Positions 59,441 through 64,000 of a DNA stretch of 64,000 bases are shown in pieces. The position numbers were made by a program, and so were the translations under genes. The stretch is from the NCBI RefSeq assembly GCF_014203795.1, contig NZ_JACHJU010000001.1, positions 3,534,001 to 3,598,000 of the forward strand. The letters are read 5' to 3'. The DNA comes from Streptosporangium album. Its GTDB lineage: Bacteria > Actinomycetota > Actinomycetes > Streptosporangiales > Streptosporangiaceae. Every line of letters starts with the position of its first letter. Position 1 is the first letter of the stretch. Under the pieces are notes generated by a model. The model was given only the letters and a program-made list of their open reading frames with translations. It searched no databases and was not told the origin of the DNA.

Positions 59441-60244
59441 TCAGCGGCTGGCTGCGAGGAGCTGGTGGGCGTATCCGCCGCGGAGGTCCTCCACGATCCG
59501 TCGTTGCCACGGGCGGCGGGTCACGGCGCGGGTGAGCCGACGGGAGGTGCGGGGTGCGGCGGCAATGGCCGACGCGATCTCTCTCGCGCGACTCATGACC
59601 TGCTCGGCCGGGAGCACCTCGTTGACCAGCCCCCACCGCAGGGCGGTCGCGGCGTCGATCTTCTGGCCGGTGTAGGCCAGGTAGGCGGCGCGTTTGGTTC
59701 CGAGGAGTTCCTGCAGGACGAGGTGCATGCCGTCGCCGGGAACCGACCCGGCCGCGAAGTTCCCGTCGGCGATGACGGTGTCGTCGGCGCACAGGGTGAT
59801 GTCGCACATCAGGGCGATTTCCTGGCGCGGACCCGGTCCGTTCACGGCGGCGATGGTCGGGATGTCGATGTCGAAGGCGAGGCTCTCCAGCAGTTTCATC
59901 CCGTCGGAGTACTGCTCGTAGAGGACGTCGCCGGGCCACTGCGACGGTGGCTCGGAGAAGGATCGGGGGTCGAAGCCGGCGATCCATCGGCGACCGGTGC
60001 CGGTGATGATGAGCACCTCGTTGTCCCGGTCGGCGCCGATGTCCCTGAGCACCCGGCCCCAGGCGTTGAGCAACCCGCGCGAGAAGATCGCGGGTCCTCC
60101 GCCGGTGTGCATCCTGACTTCCACGATTCCGGCGTCCCTGCGGATGTCGAAGTGCTCGCCGTACCGGGCCGCGTACTGATCGAGGCGCGGGCGTTCGATG
60201 AAGCCACCGAGGCGTTCGTCGCGATCGTCCAGCGTGTCAGTCAT
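59441..60244 (-). CDS. Enoyl-CoA hydratase/isomerase-family protein
   Basis: The 267-residue crotonase-fold protein starts at ATG 60244 after AAGGGGAA. Oxyanion-hole residues are recognisable (GRRWIAGFDPRSFSE and NGPGPRQEIALMCDITLCAD). The usual catalytic Glu pair seems absent: the PE-x-x-LG motif reads DGNFAAGSVPGDG. So it may hydrolyse or rearrange another substrate, as 6-oxocamphor-hydrolase-like relatives do. It is divergent from a TetR gene with a palindrome between them. Confidence 0.85.
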   Translation of the reverse strand: MTDTLDDRDERLGGFIERPRLDQYAARYGEHFDIRRDAGIVEVRMHTGGGPAIFSRGLLNAWGRVLRDIGADRDNEVLIITGTGRRWIAGFDPRSFSEPPSQWPGDVLYEQYSDGMKLLESLAFDIDIPTIAAVNGPGPRQEIALMCDITLCADDTVIADGNFAAGSVPGDGMHLVLQELLGTKRAAYLAYTGQKIDAATALRWGLVNEVLPAEQVMSRAREIASAIAAAPRTSRRLTRAVTRRPWQRRIVEDLRGGYAHQLLAASR

Positions 60245-60289
60245 GGAGTTCCCCTTAGAGCGGTTGGTGTCGCAGTCTGCCATAATATG

Positions 60290-60304
60290 TGGGGTTAGAC
60301 CCCA
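60290..60304. promoter_or_regulatory. TetR operator candidate
   Basis: TGGGGT, TAG, ACCCCA is a perfect 15-bp interrupted palindrome in the 83-bp gap between divergent genes, 46 bp from the hydratase start and 24 bp from the TetR start. Confidence 0.6.
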
Positions 60305-60327
60305 TTTAAGATAGGGAGGCACGCCCG

Positions 60328-60987
60328 GTGAAGTCCAGCCAAGGCCGCCGCACCCGTGCGGACGCCCAGGCGAACCGCGACCGCATCATCGCCGCCGCTC
60401 GCGTGACCTTCGCGGAGGAAGGGGTCGCGGCATCGCTGGAGAAGGTCGCCGAGCGGGCCGGAGTGGGGTCCGCGACGTTGCACCGCCACTTTCACGGCCG
60501 GGTCGCACTGGCCCAAGCGGTGCTGCATGACAGTGTTCAGGCGCTCTGCGCCCAGGCGCGGCACCTGTCAGCCGATCCCGATCCCGGCGCCGCCCTTCAG
60601 CTGTGGCTGCGGGCGGTCGTGGAGCACAGCAACTCTTTCCGCGGCCTGGCCGCCTTGCTGTCGGGGAACGCGACAGCGCACCATGACCGGATCCGATCGG
60701 CCGGAGCGGAGCTCCTGCTGAGAGCGCAGGACTCGGGCGACGCCAGAGGCGACGTCGTGATCTCCGACCTGCTCCAGCTCGCCAACGGGATCGCCGTCGC
60801 CACCGAACGGTCACAGGACCGTTCCGGCGACACCGACCGGCTGCTGAACCTGGTCATCACCGGCGTCAGACCTCAGATGCGGGCGGCCGAGGAACCTGAC
60901 GCTCTCACGGGACATCGCGGCGATGAGAGCGGCCACGAGGATCGGGATGCGGATGGCGGGCGGAAAGAGCGCCACCTCGCGAAGTAA
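60328..60987 (+). CDS. TetR-family transcriptional regulator
   Basis: The 219-residue protein starts at GTG 60328 after GGGAGG. The N-terminal HTH (DRIIAAARVTFAEEGVAASL, VGSATLHRHFHGRVALAQAV) is followed by a ligand-binding domain like those of the SbtR/TetR_C_22 group. The last 30 residues are hydrophilic and charged (GHRGDESGHEDRDADGG). It should repress itself and the divergent crotonase-fold gene through the palindrome at 60290-60304. Confidence 0.9.
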   Translation: MKSSQGRRTRADAQANRDRIIAAARVTFAEEGVAASLEKVAERAGVGSATLHRHFHGRVALAQAVLHDSVQALCAQARHLSADPDPGAALQLWLRAVVEHSNSFRGLAALLSGNATAHHDRIRSAGAELLLRAQDSGDARGDVVISDLLQLANGIAVATERSQDRSGDTDRLLNLVITGVRPQMRAAEEPDALTGHRGDESGHEDRDADGGRKERHLAK

Positions 60988-61179
60988 CCGATGAGCCCCT
61001 CCCCGGCAGCGCTCCGGTGGAAGCTCCGGCGTTCAGGCTCTGCGGGTTCTCGAACCCGTGGCAGCCGATGACGTGGCCGCGTAGCCGAAGCCCCGGCGTG
61101 TCCGCGGAACCGGGGCGACTCCGCTGCTGGGCGAGGTCGTGACGGACGCCGTCGTCCACTCCGACTCCGGACGCGCCGA

Positions 61180-64000
61180 TCAGCCGATCAGAGACAGACG
61201 GTGCGCCGCCGCGGCGGCCTCGCCCCGGGTGGAGGCCCCGAGCTTGCCCAGGATGTTCGAGACGTGCACGCTCACCGTCTTGGCGGAGATGAACAGCTCG
61301 GCGGCGATGTCGCGGTTCGACCGTCCCTGGGCGACCAGCCGGAGCACCTCCTGCTCGCGCGGTGTCAGTAGCGGGACCGGTGCGGAGGAGCCCCCCGGAG
61401 ACGGCTCCTGCCTCAGAGAGGCCCCGACCCGGCGGGCCAGGGACTCGATCTCCGTGATCAGCGGCTGTGCCGACAGCGCGACCGCGAGGGGGTGGGCCGT
61501 GCGCAGCCGTACGGCGGCGCCTTCGCGGTCGCCGGCGCCGGCCGCCGCCCGCCCCGCGTGGAGCAGCGACTTGACGCGCATGAAGGGCCGGTCCAGCCGT
61601 TCCCAGGCGGCGGCCGCGGCGTCGTGGTCGCGGCGGCAGCAGAGGCGGTAGGCCTCGGCCACCGGGCTGTCCACGGTCATCGTGGCCCCGGCATCCTCGA
61701 TCTGGCCGCGCAGCGCCGCCGCCCGCTCGGGTGCGATCGCCTCGGTGGCCTCGCAGACTCCGGACAGCAGGGCGAGCATCCGCCAGCCCAGCATGGGCTT
61801 GCTGAGGATCCGTGCCGTGCGGACGGTCTCCTCGGCCACTCCCAGGGCGGCGAGCGGCTCGCCGCTCAGCAGGTGCAGACCCATCTTGAGCCGGGCGTTG
61901 GCGGTCAGTTCCTGGGTGAACTCCTCCTGGACGGCGAAGGCGTCCACCTCGTTCAGGACGGATTTGACCACGTCGGTCTCGCCACGCGCGATCGCCACAT
62001 CGGCACGGATGCGGCGCAGGTGGTAACGGTGACGCAGGTTCGGGTCCATGGTGAGCGCCTGTTCGGCCACCTCGGCCGCCTCGTCGAACCGGCCCAGCGC
62101 CTCCAGGGCCTCGGCCCGGTTGTTGGAGATGAACGCGCCCCAGGCGCGGTAGCGGCCGTACTTCCTGGCCAGCCGCTCGCCTTCGAGTGCCAGCTCGATC
62201 GCCTCGGCCGAGCGGCCCATGTTGTTCAGCGCGTCCACGTTGTTGGCGAGGGCGCGGAGGGTGATGCGGCCCGAGCCCACGCGCTCGCCGATCGCCTGGG
62301 CGGTCGCGTTGACGGCGATCGTGGTGTCGAGGCGTCCGGCGATCGAGTGACCCATGGCGAGGTTGAGCAGCAGGTCGGCCTCCAGGCACTCGTCACCGTG
62401 CTCGCGGGCGATCCGCAGCGCCTCCTCGGTGAGCGCCGTGCCCTCGGTCACCTCACCGCTGAACATCAGGCAGGAGCTCAGATGGGACAGCACATAGGCG
62501 CGGTCCGGCCCCGGCTCGGGGACGAGCCTTTCCGCATAGCGGAGGTCGTCGAGCACTCCGGGCTTCCGTTTGAACATCTTGAACTGCGACCGCCGTACGA
62601 CCAGCTCGGCCACCCGTGCGGGCGCCGTCCGCTCGTCGAGCTCCTCCAGCGCGGCTTTGACGAACCTGGTGCCCCGCTCGACCTCGCCGCAGGCGTGGGC
62701 CGCCTCGGAAGCCTGCTCCAGAACCGTGGTGTGGTCCACGCCGATCCGCTCGGCGGCGTCGGGGACCTTGCTCCACAGGGTGAGCACCCGCTCCAGGAGT
62801 TGCAGCTTCTCGTTGTAGGCGAAGGTCTTCGCGGCCTTGCCCGCCGCCTCCCAGGCGGAGATGAGGGCCCAGAGGTCGTCGCGGGCGGAGTACCAGTGGT
62901 GGGCGATCTCGATGGCGGCACGGCCGCGCGGCACCAGCCCGCGATCCCTGCCGATCTCCTCGGCGAAGCGGGCGTGCATCCGTACGTGCTCGCCGGGCAG
63001 AAGTTCGTCGTGTACGGCCTCGCGGATCAGCGAGTGGCGGAAGGCGTAGGCGCGGCCGTCGGCGATCTGCAGCACGTTGGCGGAGATGGCGGGACGCAGC
63101 GCGTTCTCCAGGTCGACGTCGGACAGCCCGCTGACCGCGGCGAGCAGCTCGTGACCCACCCGGAGCCCGCCGGCGGCGGCGATGCGCAGCACCCGCTGGG
63201 TATCGTCGGGGAGCTGCTCGACGGAACCGATGATCAGGTCGTGCAGGGATTCGGGGAAGGAGCAGTCGCCCCCGCAGTCGACCAGTGCCTCGACGAACAG
63301 CGGGATGCCCTCGCTGCGCTGGAAAACCTTGTTGACCTGGGAGAACTCAGGGTTCGTGCCGAGGATGCCGGCCATCTGGGCGGCCACCTCGTCCTGGGTG
63401 AGCCGGGGCAGGTCCAGCCTGAGGACCCCGTCGACCCGGTTGAGCTCGGCGAGCACCGGCCGGAGCGGGTGCTGGCGGTGCAGGTCGTCGGAGCGGTAGG
63501 TGAGGATCATCAGGACCGGTGTGGTGCGCAGGTTCCGGCTGAGGAAGGCGATCAGGTCGCGGCTGGAACGGTCGGCCCAGTGGATGTCCTCGATGACGAG
63601 GATCACCGGGCGGCGTTCGGCCAGCCGCTCCAGCAGCGTGAGGATCTGTTCGAAGAGCCGGGCGCGGGCGGTGTCGCTCTCGATGTCGCCGCTGGGCTCG
63701 CCGAACTCGGGCAGCAGCCTGGCCAGGTCGCGTGCTCCGCCGTCCGGCAGCATCGCCGCGACCTTCTCGGCGCCGCACTCGCGGACGAGCTGACGGATGG
63801 CCGCGGTGAACGGAGCGTAGGCGAGACCTTCCGCGGACAGTTCCACGCAGCCGCCGATGAGCACATGAGCCCCGTCGGCGGCGGCCCGCTCGGCGAAGGA
63901 CCCGATCAGCCGGGTCTTGCCGACCCCCGCCTCGCCGCCGAGCAGGACGGCTGCGGCCGCGTTGGCGCGCGCCTGCTCGAAGGCCTCGGCCAGGCCCGCG
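61180..64000 (-). CDS. Large LuxR-family ATP-binding regulator (LAL), 5' end outside window
   Basis: At least 940 residues are present, and the N-terminus lies beyond base 64000. The Walker A site GGEAGVGKTRL is at the window edge, followed by Walker B-like VILVIEDIHWADRSSRD (AAA-type ATPase), a long helical TPR-like middle and a C-terminal LuxR HTH (LLTPREQEVLRLVAQGRSNR, AAELFISAKTVSVHVSNILG). Such LAL regulators activate antibiotic or sugar-uptake genes in actinomycetes. The target here is unknown. Confidence 0.93.
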   Translation of the reverse strand, partial: AGLAEAFEQARANAAAAVLLGGEAGVGKTRLIGSFAERAAADGAHVLIGGCVELSAEGLAYAPFTAAIRQLVRECGAEKVAAMLPDGGARDLARLLPEFGEPSGDIESDTARARLFEQILTLLERLAERRPVILVIEDIHWADRSSRDLIAFLSRNLRTTPVLMILTYRSDDLHRQHPLRPVLAELNRVDGVLRLDLPRLTQDEVAAQMAGILGTNPEFSQVNKVFQRSEGIPLFVEALVDCGGDCSFPESLHDLIIGSVEQLPDDTQRVLRIAAAGGLRVGHELLAAVSGLSDVDLENALRPAISANVLQIADGRAYAFRHSLIREAVHDELLPGEHVRMHARFAEEIGRDRGLVPRGRAAIEIAHHWYSARDDLWALISAWEAAGKAAKTFAYNEKLQLLERVLTLWSKVPDAAERIGVDHTTVLEQASEAAHACGEVERGTRFVKAALEELDERTAPARVAELVVRRSQFKMFKRKPGVLDDLRYAERLVPEPGPDRAYVLSHLSSCLMFSGEVTEGTALTEEALRIAREHGDECLEADLLLNLAMGHSIAGRLDTTIAVNATAQAIGERVGSGRITLRALANNVDALNNMGRSAEAIELALEGERLARKYGRYRAWGAFISNNRAEALEALGRFDEAAEVAEQALTMDPNLRHRYHLRRIRADVAIARGETDVVKSVLNEVDAFAVQEEFTQELTANARLKMGLHLLSGEPLAALGVAEETVRTARILSKPMLGWRMLALLSGVCEATEAIAPERAAALRGQIEDAGATMTVDSPVAEAYRLCCRRDHDAAAAAWERLDRPFMRVKSLLHAGRAAAGAGDREGAAVRLRTAHPLAVALSAQPLITEIESLARRVGASLRQEPSPGGSSAPVPLLTPREQEVLRLVAQGRSNRDIAAELFISAKTVSVHVSNILGKLGASTRGEAAAAAHRLSLIG

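Noticed and set aside
1..64000. CRISPR arrays
   Set aside because: No regularly spaced repeats with unique spacers were seen. The tandem repeats present (47479-47538, 53268-53303) have no spacers.

Overview
The window is high-GC DNA with actinomycete-style genes: strong GC bias at third codon positions, GTG starts, SARP and LuxR-ATPase regulators, Tat and Sec secreted proteins, and the conserved actinobacterial block tRNA-Thr, tRNA-Met, rpmG, HadA/HadB-type dehydratases, murB. Gene content suggests a filamentous actinomycete, most likely of the Streptosporangiaceae type. That assignment is inference; there is no 16S sequence here.

Layout. (1) 0.3-14 kb is an IS-rich, decaying accessory region. 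It holds a secreted protease and a gene split by an IS701 - IS982 - IS701 composite. It also has fragments of IS630, ISL3 and IS21 elements and of host genes, a tRNA-Tyr 3' half beside an integrase fragment (scar of an integrated element), and an intact serine hydrolase. (2) 14-24.5 kb carries small metabolic units next to their regulators: LysR/MFS/nitronate monooxygenase, tautomerase, a frameshifted lytic transglycosylase, a GlxA-type regulator, an NTF2-like protein and an aldo/keto reductase opposite a TetR regulator with two matching operators. (3) 24.7-27.7 kb is a beta-lactamase locus whose layout matches the blaA/blaB/blaL system of Streptomyces cacaoi: a LysR activator and a cytoplasmic serine hydrolase, divergent from a class A beta-lactamase. 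(4) 27.7-34.7 kb has an AlkZ-like DNA glycosylase, an MFS/ArsR divergent pair, a GNAT enzyme and more IS debris (IS982, IS3, another DDE transposase). (5) 34.8-45.1 kb is a compact two-gene NRPS operon on the minus strand: A-T-C-A-T followed by C-A-T-TE-MFS. The second protein joins synthesis, release and a 12-helix exporter in one chain, and its TE nucleophile is Cys instead of Ser. (6) 45.1-53.4 kb has a formylglycine-enzyme-like protein, secreted proteins, a methyltransferase and many broken genes (HTH/NBR1-Ig, SnoaL, PRPP synthetase, SARP, hemerythrin). (7) 53.5-64 kb is the conserved chromosomal part: two tRNAs, rpmG, hadA/hadB-like genes, a glycosyltransferase-like protein, murB, an SDR, a GDT1-family transporter under a yybP-ykoY-type manganese riboswitch, an enoyl-CoA hydratase/TetR pair, and the 3' portion of a large LuxR-family ATPase regulator.

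How the genes work together. The NRPS operon should build and export a short peptide of about three residues by collinearity. Each of the beta-lactamase, aldo/keto reductase and hydratase loci keeps its regulator next door with a palindromic site between the genes. IS701 target duplications (CTAG) and shared IS tips show that insertion followed by deletion shaped the first 14 kb and 31-34.8 kb. I saw no CRISPR array, rRNA, MbtH-like gene or phosphopantetheinyl transferase. All family calls come from reading the sequence, without database searches.
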